30,045 nt of DNA. Source: Scenedesmus sp. ARA3 (Eukaryota > Chlorophyta > Chlorophyceae > Sphaeropleales > Scenedesmaceae). How positions within the stretch are numbered: the stretch's first letter is position 1; every line of letters starts with the position of its first letter. The DNA is taken from NCBI GenBank assembly GCA_004335835.1, contig RWJK01000656.1, positions 3,284 through 33,328 on the forward strand, read 5' to 3'. The position numbers were made by a program, and so were the translations under genes. Shown here one piece after another: positions 10,816 to 20,005 of the stretch. The notes below the pieces were generated by a model. That model saw nothing but the letters and a program-made list of their open reading frames with translations, made no database searches and was not told the origin of the DNA.

Positions 10816-12298
10816 GGACTGTAGTGACCAGCAGGAAGACAATTGCTGCCAGGCCCAGCAGCAGGCCCTCAGCCCCCAGCCAGGGCCGCCATGAATGAGG
10901 GCCCAACTGCAGAGCCTGGCAGATGCCCTGCACGACACAGGGTGCGCAGTGGACACAGCATGTTGACGCCAGCTTAGGTCCTCTGCTGACATGTACAATG
11001 AAAACGCATGTAAACTGTATGTGTACAGCACATTGTAGTGTCATGTGTTGTGTACCTGACCTGGGTAGCAGAACAGCAGTGCTGCGGCCAAGATCCTCAT
11101 GGTGCACGCCAGGGGATGATACTTCAACGTGTGCACAACTCACGCTTACACACAAATCGTAGATTACCACAGCAAACACACAAAACAAACTCCCAGCTGC
11201 ACACCTTCTTGGCCAGCGACAGCCCCACAGCCAGCTGTATGCCCCTCACAATACTGCTTGGCACTGCTGCATTGAAGCTGTCCATGAGCCCTGCCAGGCC
11301 CAGCAGCAGCATTGTGCCAGACACAAATAGCCCTGCTGACAGCGCCTCAGGCAGGGTGAGGCCTGCAGAGCGGCACAGCAGCGCACAGCAGGCGACAAAA
11401 ACACTGGTTATCGCTTGCGTAGTATGTGGTATACATGAGGATTATCTAAACTTGCGTCAGACAAAAGGGCCGGCAGCACTGTGGGCCTCAAAGCAAAACA
11501 GCCTCCTGCAAAATCAGGTAGCACGGCAAAACAATGCGGTTACCCAGTTAAGAGTCAATATCGACAGCAGCCAGCCTACCAGGCGCCGCCAGCGCCACTG
11601 CTGCAATCGTCTTCATGGGCTGCACACACATCGGGATGCGGAAGCCGAAGCCTGAGGCCACATTGTACAGCCCAGTGAACAGCAGCGTGGTGCCGAGGTC
11701 CAGGCCTATGGTGGCAGCCAGCGCCACAACCTGCAAGCACGCAACGAATAGTGCTGGGTCAAACAGTGGTGAATTAGGGTGACAGCTGCTGCTCCTGTAG
11801 CTGGCCTCCTTGAGCTGAGGCAAGCGCTGTAACCAGCTGCAGCAGCAGGCCGCGCAGCTGGCTGGCTGCACGGGGCGCTGAGCAGCTGCTGGCTAAAAAG
11901 AAACCTAGGCCCAATTGATAGCTGCTGCATGCGTGGCACAGAGTTGGGGCTGTCAAGTCCTGTGGTATGACACGCTGTACTTGGCAGCTCATACTGCCAG
12001 CTGACAAGGCACCTGTGCTGCTTAGTTGCGCAGGCTGTGATGCACACGCACCAGTGGCAGGAAAGTCCCTGCATGGTCCCACACAGCAGCAGTAAGGTGA
12101 GCATCAGACAGCTGGTATAGATGAGTGCTAGTGCCAGGGTGGCCAGCAGCGCTAACTAGCGCTCGTCAAATTCAAGCTGCTCATTGTTGCAGACATATCC
12201 GATGCATGAACCTCACCTAGGTCACCAAGAGAGCCCGAGAGCTCCTGAAACGTAATGCCAGAACCTGAAAGCCAGTGGAGCATGGTGGCATATGTTGA

Positions 12299-12330
<32 letters not shown>

Positions 12331-12379
12331 TGGCTTGTGCCTGCTCCTGCTGTGCAGCTGGCCCAGCTGCCTGGCCCAT
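9243..12379 (-). CDS. MOT1: Molybdate transporter, MOT1 family (6 exons)
   Basis: High-affinity molybdate uptake, feeding molybdenum-cofactor synthesis for nitrate reductase and other Mo enzymes. Minus-strand exons: 12379-12217, 12068-12052, 11730-11580, 11362-11205, 10927-10196 and 9617-9243; 531 residues. MOT1/SulP-type motifs: ELSGSLGDLGTFLPL (about 46-60), GLDLGTTLLFTGLYN (69-83), the signature PMCVQPMKTIAAVAL (93-107), GLTLPEALSAGLFVSG, and PCCHGSGGLAAQYKFGARSG across the last junction. Several hydrophobic membrane segments are visible and there is no C-terminal STAS domain, as expected for MOT1. Exon 2 is only 17 nt. Residues about 203-288 form a low-complexity Ala/Gln-rich loop between membrane segments, and the N-terminus carries a poly-Ser run, both encoded by triplet repeats. 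Intron 5 contains a duplicated copy of the end of exon 5. The gene is divergent from SirB across a short spacer. Confidence 0.92.
9790..10232. repeat. Imperfect tandem duplication (offset about 250 bp) of the MOT1 exon 5 end and adjoining intron
   Basis: The segment at about 10040-10232 includes the last codons of MOT1 exon 5 and the first part of intron 5. It recurs at about 9790-9980. Anchors are GCTGACACAAACACG at 10048-10062 and 9800-9814, and the coding stretch for PCCHGSGGL followed by a GTGAG donor. The downstream copy is diverged and slightly shorter, so it no longer fits the exon frame, but it keeps the donor-like site. Confidence 0.8.
10782..10811. repeat. (GCT)10 microsatellite within MOT1 exon 5
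   Basis: Ten uninterrupted GCT triplets encode the ten-alanine run at MOT1 residues about 203-212 on the minus strand. A similar CTG run at about 12300-12327 encodes the N-terminal poly-Ser of the same protein. Confidence 0.9.
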
Positions 12380-12712
12380 GCCGGGTTGGTATGGGAAAGC
12401 TTACAGAGTCGGATGAGCAGTGAGAATAAGGAATTGCCAAGCTGTCTCGGACAGAACGCCAGAGATGCGCCCGGGGTGGCCTTTCGTGCTGCTGGTCCCA
12501 GCCAATGTAACACGTTCCAAAAGCCCTGCCACATCAGCCATGGCCATTTTGTCAAGAATCCGCTACATGACTCTTGGATTGTGTTGTTGTGGCCGCTGTG
12601 CTCGCATCGTGTTGTAGTTCTTTGTCATCGTGTCTCTCGCCAAGCGACCACAGGTCCATCTCTTACGGCTCTCAGAGCTTCGGCTAGCCACATTCTATTC
12701 CAATTATCTGTC
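12380..12712. promoter_or_regulatory. Shared intergenic region between divergent MOT1 and SIRB
   Basis: The predicted MOT1 start (12379, minus) and SirB start (12713, plus) face away from each other and are only 333 bp apart, including both 5' UTRs. Any promoter elements must be shared or closely packed. No TATA box is obvious. The SirB frame stays open through part of this spacer, so the exact plus-strand boundary depends on the start chosen. Confidence 0.55.
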
Positions 12713-14009
12713 ATGCAGTGTCTGCACCGGCGCTGCATACCCCAGGGCACCATGCAGGCCATGCCAGTGCTGGTGCCTGGTGGTGCTGCTGCTGCTGCCC
12801 CAGTTCGCCACACCACCAAATTCGTCGTTAGCAACATGACCAGCAGTTCATCCAGCAGACACATAGCTAATCTACAAATAAGGTGCAGCAGCAGCAATGG
12901 CAGCAGCACTCACAGCACAGCAGGAGCGCCTACCACCTGCAGGGACCAGCAGCAGGAGTGCTTGTGTGCTGTAGTGATTGTGGATCATGGCTCCAGGCGC
13001 AAGGCGTCAAATGACATGCTGCTGGAGTTCTGCCAGCTGTATCAGCAGCTGACCCAGCACCCGATAGTTGAGCCAGCTCACATGGAGATAGCAGAGCCAA
13101 CCATTGCGCAGGCAGTAGGTGAGGCTGACATTGTCTTGGCTGCAGTAGCTCTGCATGCACCTGGTGTCCTTTCAACGTTGTCTGAGCACAGCACACGGGC
13201 AGAAGGCAAGCATACCGCAGGGCCAGCAGTAAGTATTTCTGGCAGCCAACATCAGCACCGCCCTGGCAGGCATGAGCGATGTTTCCTGCACAATACGGCC
13301 AATGCACGCCTATCGTTTGTAGCACACTAGGGCCAGCAGCTGCTGCAATCACTGTACACACATCGCTAGCAGGGGCTCAAGATGTATGTGCACCGTCTTG
13401 TGTCTGCGCTGTGCTGCTCAGGGCGCTGCGTGGAGGCTGGTGCCAGCAGGGTGGTCATTGCACCCTACTTCCTGAGCAGGGGCAGGCACATACAGGAAGA
13501 CATTCCTGCGCTGGTGGCGGCAGCGCAGCAGCAGTACCCAGGCATCAGCTGCAGCATAGCGGAGCCCATTGGTGAGCCAGCGCTGGTCCTGGTGCGGCGC
13601 AGGTTGATGATGCCAACTACAGCAACAAGATACATGCATTCTGCCTTTCTGCACATCTGCCTTGCAGCAGTTGATGTATCCTGAACCCCACAAGGAAGTT
13701 GACAGAGGCAGTACATGCAGCAGCAGCAGCAGCAGAATCTGGGTGGAAGACAGAGCCTGTCAGTTAATGAGTGAGCTGTAACACTGCTTGGCGCACCCTG
13801 CACGCAAACAAACCTCACCATGCCATCAACACCTAAGCGTCCTTTCTGCCTGCGTCCCGTGATTGCATGCAGGCATCGACCCTCTGATGGTGCAGCTGAT
13901 ACAAAGCAGGGTCAAGGCAGCACTACTCAAGGACTGTGAAGCAGCAGCAGCACTTGCTGGAGCCGAGGAAGCAGCCGTGCCAGCAGCAGCGGTAGCACCT
14001 CGTCAGTGA
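12713..14009 (+). CDS. SIRB: Sirohydrochlorin ferrochelatase, CbiX/SirB type, chloroplast (3 exons)
   Basis: Inserts Fe2+ into sirohydrochlorin, the last step of siroheme synthesis, in the plastid. Exons 12713-13118, 13422-13571 and 13873-14009 keep frame and give 230 residues. Residues 1 to about 75 are Ser/Ala/Arg-rich and fit a transit peptide. The CbiX core follows: VVIVDHGSRRKASN (catalytic-type H92), VEPAHMEIAEPT (H123), GASRVVIAPYFLSRGRHIQ, DIPALVAAA, and the end IDPLMVQLIQSRV. The C-terminal tail is Ala/Glu-rich and lacks the cysteine motif that carries an Fe-S cluster in higher-plant SirB. An alternative start at 12752 (GGCACCATGC context) would give 217 residues. It is divergent from MOT1 and close to NiR, whose siroheme it would supply. 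Family assignment is secure; the start codon is not. Confidence 0.93.
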
Positions 14010-14395
14010 CCAACAGGATTAGAGGAGTGGAAGGTCGTCTGTCAATCGTAGGCTGCAGTAGCACATAGCACGGACAGGAAGCAGGCAGCCAGCAGCAAGT
14101 CTCATCACAGGCTGTGCTGCACAGCCGTTCTTGTTATCTGTTGTGGGTGCCAGGGTTCATGCTCGTGTTGTGGTGAGTTCTGCCGCAGCACTGGCCTGCT
14201 TAGCAGTGTTGGGAGCTGTTAAACAGTCATTTTACGTTTTGGAGCATGGCGAAGGTGGTGATTGAATCGACGTACACCTCTGTGACACTGAACACGTCTG
14301 CATACGCTAACGCGGGATCCGATTCAGAAGGGAAATTTACGAGCGAACATTAAATGTATTAAAACTTTGTTTTGACGCTGAACAAGAGTGCTACC
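14010..14395. other. Intergenic spacer between SIRB and the Transmemb_17 gene
   Basis: No gene is seen. It must contain the SirB 3' UTR and the promoter of the next gene. No TGTAA is visible. The last 70 bases before the next start are comparatively AT-rich (around 14330-14370). Confidence 0.5.
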
Positions 14396-15887
14396 ATGCA
14401 GCCAGGAGAAGGTGCAGTCAAAGCAGCGTGCGATGGCGGGACAGACCACGTACTTGATTAAGCAAGGCAAAGCAGCTGATGCACATGTTACGTGCAGGTT
14501 CGGCCCGTTCCAGGCCCATCCTGACCTCGCTACCTCTGCAAATCTTCATATACTTTGGGGGCTGGTGGGATGTACTGTTCTGGGTCCTGAGCATCCTGGT
14601 GTTCATCTACAAAGGTGCTGTCGTCCCGCAACAGCAGATGCAACCCTTTGCATAGGACTGGCCCAGTAAAACTGACACAGTTGCTGCCTCCTGATTCGAT
14701 CTGCAGGGTTCACACTGCCATACCCGCCACAGAAGTTCGCAGCAGAGTTTGTTGTGCAATGGATGTTTCTCATCGTGGAGCCAACACGGTTATTTCTGGG
14801 TACGTATGCTGCTGGAGCCATACGCTGCATGAGTTTGCACATGCACAAGTGAAGCACCAGCCAGGTCAGGTGTTGTGTGCAGGTGCTGCCCAGCAACACT
14901 GTGACATGGTCGCTGACGCCATGCAATGGGGCCAATGCTGCAGTGTGTTATGGCGGGGCTGCAATTGGACTGGCACCCAGTGCTTAGCAAGCTGCAGCAC
15001 CCGGAGCCTAACCCAGCATGCCATGGTACCCATGTAGTATGCGCTTGGGCTGCAGCACAACATGACCTTGCTCTGTGTGGCAACCCTGCTGCTGTGCAGG
15101 CTCAAAAGGCAACAAGACGGAGCAGTCAGGGCCGCTCATATTCAGCGTGCTGCTGTCATGCCCCATGATAGCGTTCTTTGTCTACTTCCTGCAATACCAG
15201 ACATACATGTGAGTGGCAGGCATTACTGTCCACGTCCGGCGTGCAGCCGCTGCTGCGGCCCCTGCAGTTGCAGCAGGAGCACTTGCAGCAGCACCGAGGA
15301 AGGCTGTGAATCTATCAAAGTGGTAGCAGCACTAATGTGCTGCAGCAGCACGTTAACCGCTAATGCAGTGGCACTGCTACCATGCATTGTGTTTGACCTA
15401 TCCTGGCAGCTGCAGTCTGCATAGGCATGCGCGTCAGCATAGCACTGCCAGGACATCAGCACTGCCTGCAAGATAGGGTGCAGCAGCAGGCCCTGTTATC
15501 TTGCTGCTTGTGAACACCTGCATTTTCTTCTCTTGCTGTGTGCAGATTGAAGGTTGAGGTGCTGCTGAATGCTATATCCCTGGCGTTCTGCTGTATACAA
15601 GTGAGGACCGCTGCAGGGGCCTCAGCGGTCCAGCTGTTGTACATTGTGCAAGAACAGCTGCTGCGCTGCTTGATGCATGTATGTGCCGACTCAATTGTGC
15701 AGCTGCAACACTGTGCATGACAGTAACTGTGCAACAGCAAATTGTACATGACAGTGACTTCCGCGACATAGCAGCTGACACAATTATGGTGTTTCTCCAC
15801 TGCGTGTGCTGCGCGTGTGCCATCATGCAGGTGCTTTTTGGCATGTTGGCAGCAGTGAGGTTTGTGCAAGCAGCACGGTACGCATAA
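14396..15887 (+). CDS. Transmemb_17 family ciliary transition-zone protein (TMEM17/TMEM80/TMEM216-like, 6 exons)
   Basis: Members of this four-helix membrane family sit in the transition zone at the base of cilia, with the MKS module that gates ciliary entry. Exons 14396-14411, 14498-14614, 14707-14799, 15100-15208, 15546-15600 and 15831-15887 splice in frame to 148 residues, the normal family length. Landmarks: LTSLPLQIFIYFGGWWD (helix 1 start), IYKGFTLPYP, EPTRLFLGSKGNKTEQSGPL (the G-K-G-N loop after helix 2), FLQYQTYILKVEVLLN, and a short C-terminal helix ending RFVQAARYA. IYKG-x-x-LPYP and G-S/T-K-G-N recall TMEM216, while GNKTE-x-x-GPL recalls TMEM80; I cannot separate the paralogues by eye. 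The first exon is 16 nt and its start (MQPGEG) is the least certain part. An ATG at 14452 does not join in frame unless a roughly 30-nt intron is assumed. Confidence 0.87.
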
Positions 15888-17451
15888 GCACGCTACCCGT
15901 GCGAGGAGGTTCACTCAGCAGAGCCGGCCAGGCAGACACGCAGGCAGCACCAGCAGAGTGACAGCTGCGGCCATTGCTCAGAATGCAGACACCCAGACCG
16001 CTCAGCAGAGTACAGCAGTTCCTGCAGGAGGCTGGTGGCAGCCACCGCGTGTCGTACATAGATATGTCGCAGTGTGATTCACACGCAGCGCTGGCACTGC
16101 TGTGGTGGTGCGTACCTGGGAAGCTGTCTGCTGCGGATGCGAAGTTTGTGCTCCTGGCCCAGTGGTTGTTGAGCAACGAGCGACGCAGTCGCAGCAGCAG
16201 CATTCTGTGGACGGTGAATGCTGTGGATGCATAGCCAAGTCCAGCTCTGTACACTGAGCCGACATATCTGGCACGCCAGCAATCATGCTGTGATGAAGTT
16301 TGATAGCCATGCGCCTAGCACAACCATGCGTGCAGTATATCAGCATGGCATCGCCCAGACGACAGCTAGTGGTCAGGGCGTGTTTTCAGCATGTGCAGGA
16401 TCACTCAGGCATTGCCTCTTCAGTTGCGTGGAGCAAGTGTCCAACCTGAGCACTGGCACCCACTGCAACTGCAGCATTGCAGACACAATGAGTTGCGGCT
16501 GCAGTTGGTGCCTCCTCATCATCTGCAGCACTTGCATCCATGCTCCTGCGTCAGGGGCAGTGACTGCAACAGCACAGCTTTGCGCAAGGTGGATGCATTT
16601 TGCAGCCAGCATCCAGCAAATCTGGGTTCCAATTTGTTGAGTGTTCAGAGCTGTGTTGCAAAGCATTCTAGCTTCCCCAGCAGTGTCTCCCTGTGCGCAC
16701 CCAGCACCAACAGACAGTGGGAACTCGGGGGACCAGCAGTGGTTGTCTGCATGTCATGCATGGTGGCAGATCACCACCACATGAATATCGCTGTATGGGC
16801 TGCGTGCAACAGAAGGCCATGTGAATCACATTGAATACCTGCAGACCCATGTGTGGCCTGCACACACTGCGGGATTGACAGGCCAGAAGTGCACACAGAG
16901 CATGACGCCGCGTGGCACTGACACTGTCAGCACTTCATCATGCTTGAGCCAGGTTTCTTTGGCTTGACAAAGTTGGTCGTAGCATCAATACCTGTGAGCA
17001 CGTGCTGTGGCTCAGGCTGCTCTTGCCACGTGAATGAAGTTGCCAGATAAGCCCTGCTGTATACAGGCGTTACGTAACGCCTGCCCGTGGTCCGCTCTGT
17101 GCTTCCCTCATACGCTCTGGCCAGCCTTCACCTGTGCTGGTGTCACTATACCTAATGAATCTTTCCTACTAGGCACTATCTGTGTACATCATAGCTTGCC
17201 TGGAAACGGGCTAGCATGCAGTTGAATCTGAGACTTAGAAATCCTTGCACATATCCTGCATGTCCCTTGTAGGCTTGGAGGTGTTGAACACCATGCAAAG
17301 CCATACTTTGCGATACGTTTTACTACGATATATTAAACTAAACACCTCGTTTCTTCTAGTTCCCTGCATCCAAGATTTGAGCCTCGGTCGTATCGAACCT
17401 AACACACTGCATGCCTCGTGCACCTGCTACAAAGGATCCACCTCCCGATAA
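15888..17451. other. Gene-poor stretch
   Basis: About 1.56 kb with no recognisable gene on either strand. Short frames exist but show no motifs or continuity across plausible introns. Near 17280-17311 there are two adjacent small inverted repeats: GGTGTTGAACACC (17280-17292), and GCAAAG/CTTTGC around CCATA (17295-17311). The tail around 17300-17360 is AT-rich. It probably contains the 3' UTR of the ciliary gene and the promoter of the next gene. Confidence 0.5.
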
Positions 17452-18733
17452 ATGCAATCTTCGTGTGCTGCACATTCGCTCTGCTCACTGCGGTGCAAAC
17501 AAGGTGAGACGTACTCAGCATAAGACACTTTGGTAGTCGTGGTCAGCTGCACTTGCTGCTCCAGGTTCGCGTTGCTTTGCATCGCTCAGTAGGCAAAGGC
17601 AATAAATGAATCTAAATGGATGCAGCTGCGCCATCTTTGTCTAGTACATCTGCTATTGGTGCTGCGGCGTGCCTCGGGTGCAGCATGCTGCGCAGCTTGC
17701 TGGTGGCTGCAGCTGAACGACTCCTGCAACAATTTCGCAACTTAAACGCCGCAGCTACTATGCACAACAATGGAAACAGCTGCGGCGTCTGCAAGCATGT
17801 TGCTTGCGGCGCCTGGCACCTCGGACGTACCGAATGCTGACATCAAGCTGCTGCCTTTGATTCTCCCTTGCGTGCAGGTTGTGCCGAGCTGTGCAAGACA
17901 TTCAAGACCTCTTCTCCAGTTCAGCAAGGAGTTCAAGGTCAGCTAAATATTCTAGAAGCTGGCTGCTGTTTCACTGCAGTGATGACACCAGCAGCACTGC
18001 CGTGTCAGCTGTTACCATGTGCTGCATGTGCGCATGTATATGGCATACGGCCCCCGGCTTTGGTGCGACGCCTGCAGACCATCTGTTATCTCATGCTTTC
18101 TTTGCTGCTGCCTGACCATTCTTGTTGGCTGCTCTCCTTTTGCTATCCGCGCCCTGTGCAGGCCCGTCCTCACACACCACCATGCCTGGCAAGACCGAAG
18201 CTGTTGCGGCTGCCGCCATGGCAGATCTCAGCATTGCTTGCCTGCGGGAAGCTTTTGAGGCTCTGCAACTTGACAATGCAGAGAAGGCCGGTCAGGTGGC
18301 AGTCCTCAAAGCGGAAATCAAGGCGGAGAAGGCTGCTGCTGAGGAGCAGCGCGGCATCATTGCTGAGCAAGCTGCACGCATTGAAGAGCTGCAGCTGCAG
18401 GTGCAGGAGGCGGCAGCAGGCGCAGAAGAGCGGGAGGCTGCAAGGGAGCACTTTGCAGCAGCTGTCAGGCGCGGCCTTGTGACAAACAGGATCCTGGCCG
18501 AGCATGAGCCAGGCAGCCTGAACAAGCACCAGCTGGGGCAGCTCAAGGCCAACCTGCGGAACAACGGCTGCGAGATCAACATCAAACTTAGCAGCAACGG
18601 GCATGTGCGCTACAACATGGCAGAAAGGCACCGCACAATGCAGCGCCTGCTGGTTGCATGGCTGGTCGGCAACGGCTGGGGTGAGGTGGTTGGGGCACTG
18701 CATGCACCAGCACCACTGGCTGGCGCAGCCTAG
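17452..18733 (+). CDS. Coiled-coil protein of unknown function (3-exon model)
   Basis: I do not recognise this protein. The last exon is convincing. From 18182 it reads MPGKTEAVAAAAMADLSIA, then about 80 residues of charged coiled coil rich in A/E/K/Q (for example AEIKAEKAAAEEQRGIIAEQ). A compact basic module follows (HQLGQLKANLRNNGCEINIK, then GHVRYNMAERHRTMQRLL), ending at a TAG at 18731-18733. Upstream, exons 17452-17503 and 17878-17937 join it in frame through GTGAGA and GTCAGC donors and GTGCAG acceptors. They give a Cys-rich start (MQSSCAAHSL, CAELCKTFKT) and 227 residues in total. If that model is wrong, the 183-residue form from 18182 remains. The layout of coiled coil plus small basic domain recalls nucleic-acid-binding ORF1/gag-like proteins of retroelements, but this is only a resemblance. 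Confidence 0.55.
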
Positions 18734-19040
18734 GCCTCCAGTCCATGAATGTACAGACCTCTTGATCATCCTGTTTAATTTTTTCACATGCCTGTTTCTT
18801 TGCCTCTCTTGTCAGCACCCTGGGCTCAGATTTACAAATATTTTACACCAAGATTATACTGTTATTTCACATGTTTTGTCCTAGTGTTTCTGGCATCAAT
18901 CGAGCGGAAACCGTCCTGTGCCTGCTCACATGAAGTATTCTTCACAGATGCCGTGGTTGTCTTTGACATCCTGTTGTACACTTTCATAAAAAATGCTGTT
19001 GTATCACGCACATTGTTGAACTTTGATGATCTTTGATGAG
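18734..19040. other. AT-rich tail after the coiled-coil gene, ending in a short direct repeat
   Basis: Composition changes sharply after the stop codon to T-rich, lower-GC sequence, unlike the surrounding CAG/GC-rich DNA. It ends with CTTTGATGAT CTTTGATGAG, a 10-bp unit repeated at 19021-19040. It may be a long 3' UTR, or the 3' tail of a retroelement-like unit. Confidence 0.5.
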
Positions 19041-19058
19041 CACACGCCTGGCACTTAC

Positions 19059-19466
19059 CCAAGAATCACATCAGTCGCTGTGGTGCTGCAGTGGTCGTTC
19101 ACCATCTCTGTCCAGAGGTGTCGGGCGCCATTGTAGCCGATAAGACGCTTGGTCACCCAAGCGTGGTGTTGCTCTAAAGCACACACACACAGGTCTGCTA
19201 CTTGATTTGACAGCTCTGGCGAAGACTGCCTCGGATCATGAGGTATAATTTTTGGCAGCGACTGCTGCAGCTGTGGCTGCCAGATGGGGTGGTGCTGTCC
19301 CCGCTGATGTTTGCTGCACAAAACAGGCATTGTTGTGCATGGTCACCATGCCCGGCAGTGCCGCTGTGCCTCCGGTGCGGACATTGCATGGGTCAGGCGC
19401 AGCGTGCAATGAGTTATTCAACAGCACAGTGCGCCTGGACTGACACTGCGTCCTGGTGTAGTCAAC
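19059..19466 (-). pseudogene. Minus-strand coding relic or exon(s) of an unidentified gene
   Basis: Two overlapping minus-strand frames look coding rather than random. The first begins after a CAG acceptor-like site at 19467 (VDYTRTQCQSRRTVLLNN, then GGTAALPGMVTMHNN). The second continues to 19059 with SLPKIIPHDPRQSSPELS, ALEQHHAWVTKRLIGYNGAR and HLWTEMVNDHCSTTATDV. It ends at GG followed by GTAAGT, an excellent 5' splice site. A +1 shift around 19260 separates the two frames, so this is either two exons with an unseen short intron or one frame broken by an indel. I do not recognise the family; a decayed transposon protein is possible. No partner exons were found on either side. Confidence 0.35.
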
Positions 19467-20005
19467 CTGCCAGTGGCAGGCAACGCCTCTTGCGGGGGGC
19501 GGTGAAGGCCTGGCTGCAGCGATGCTGGCCGATGTTTTTGTTGAACAGACTCGTGCTGCAACTGTTACTCCTGAACCCACTCAAGCACGTTAATCCAGCA
19601 GACTGGCTCAGCTCTGGCAAATGTCGCTTGTCCAGTGTGTACTGCCAGTGATCACCGTGATGGCATGCACCAAACAAGGGTTTGTACTACAAGCTTTGTA
19701 GTGCCTGTAGTTACCCAGTGGTGGGGAGCAGTCACTCACCTGTGTGATGTAAGGCTTGCTGGTGCAACGAACAAAGCCATTTACTGCTTTGTGGTGGGCC
19801 GATCAAAGCTGATGGCAGCGATCAACGCTCCTGCAAACGGCTGTATCCGTGCCAGTCCGAGGTGACACCAGTATCCGTGCTTATCGGCGAAAGCAGTTCA
19901 CCATGCTTAAACGTGATCATCTATCAATGGTTGGAATTGCTGCAATCGGTATGATGCGCATGAGATGAACAAACAGCATGTTCGGGCAGGTAAAACCATC
20001 CTGCC
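19467..20005. other. Stretch upstream of the Dicer-like gene without a recognised gene
   Basis: No convincing coding frame. It should contain the 5' UTR and promoter of the Dicer-like gene, or earlier exons of it. An ATG at 19965 followed by a possible donor at 19990 would join 20025 in frame, but the implied intron is only 35 nt, shorter than any other intron in the window. Confidence 0.45.

Noticed and set aside
9944..11188. 414-residue minus-strand frame as a stand-alone gene
   Set aside because: It is MOT1 exon 5 (10927-10196) extended into both neighbouring introns that happen to stay open.
12335..13330. Single 331-residue plus-strand frame as one exon
   Set aside because: Only the part from about 12713 to 13118 matches SirB. 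The 5' part is spacer, and the 3' part after 13118 is intron beginning with GTGAGG.
14452..14497. Start of the Transmemb_17 gene at the ATG in GCGATGGCGGG
   Set aside because: It would need an intron of about 30 nt with a GC donor. The start at 14396 with an 86-nt GT-AG intron is more consistent with the rest of the gene.
17868..18482. 204-residue plus-strand frame overlapping the coiled-coil gene
   Set aside because: It reads the coiled-coil exon in a different frame and yields an Arg/Cys/Leu-rich product without motifs; the 18182 frame has clear heptad-like charge patterning.
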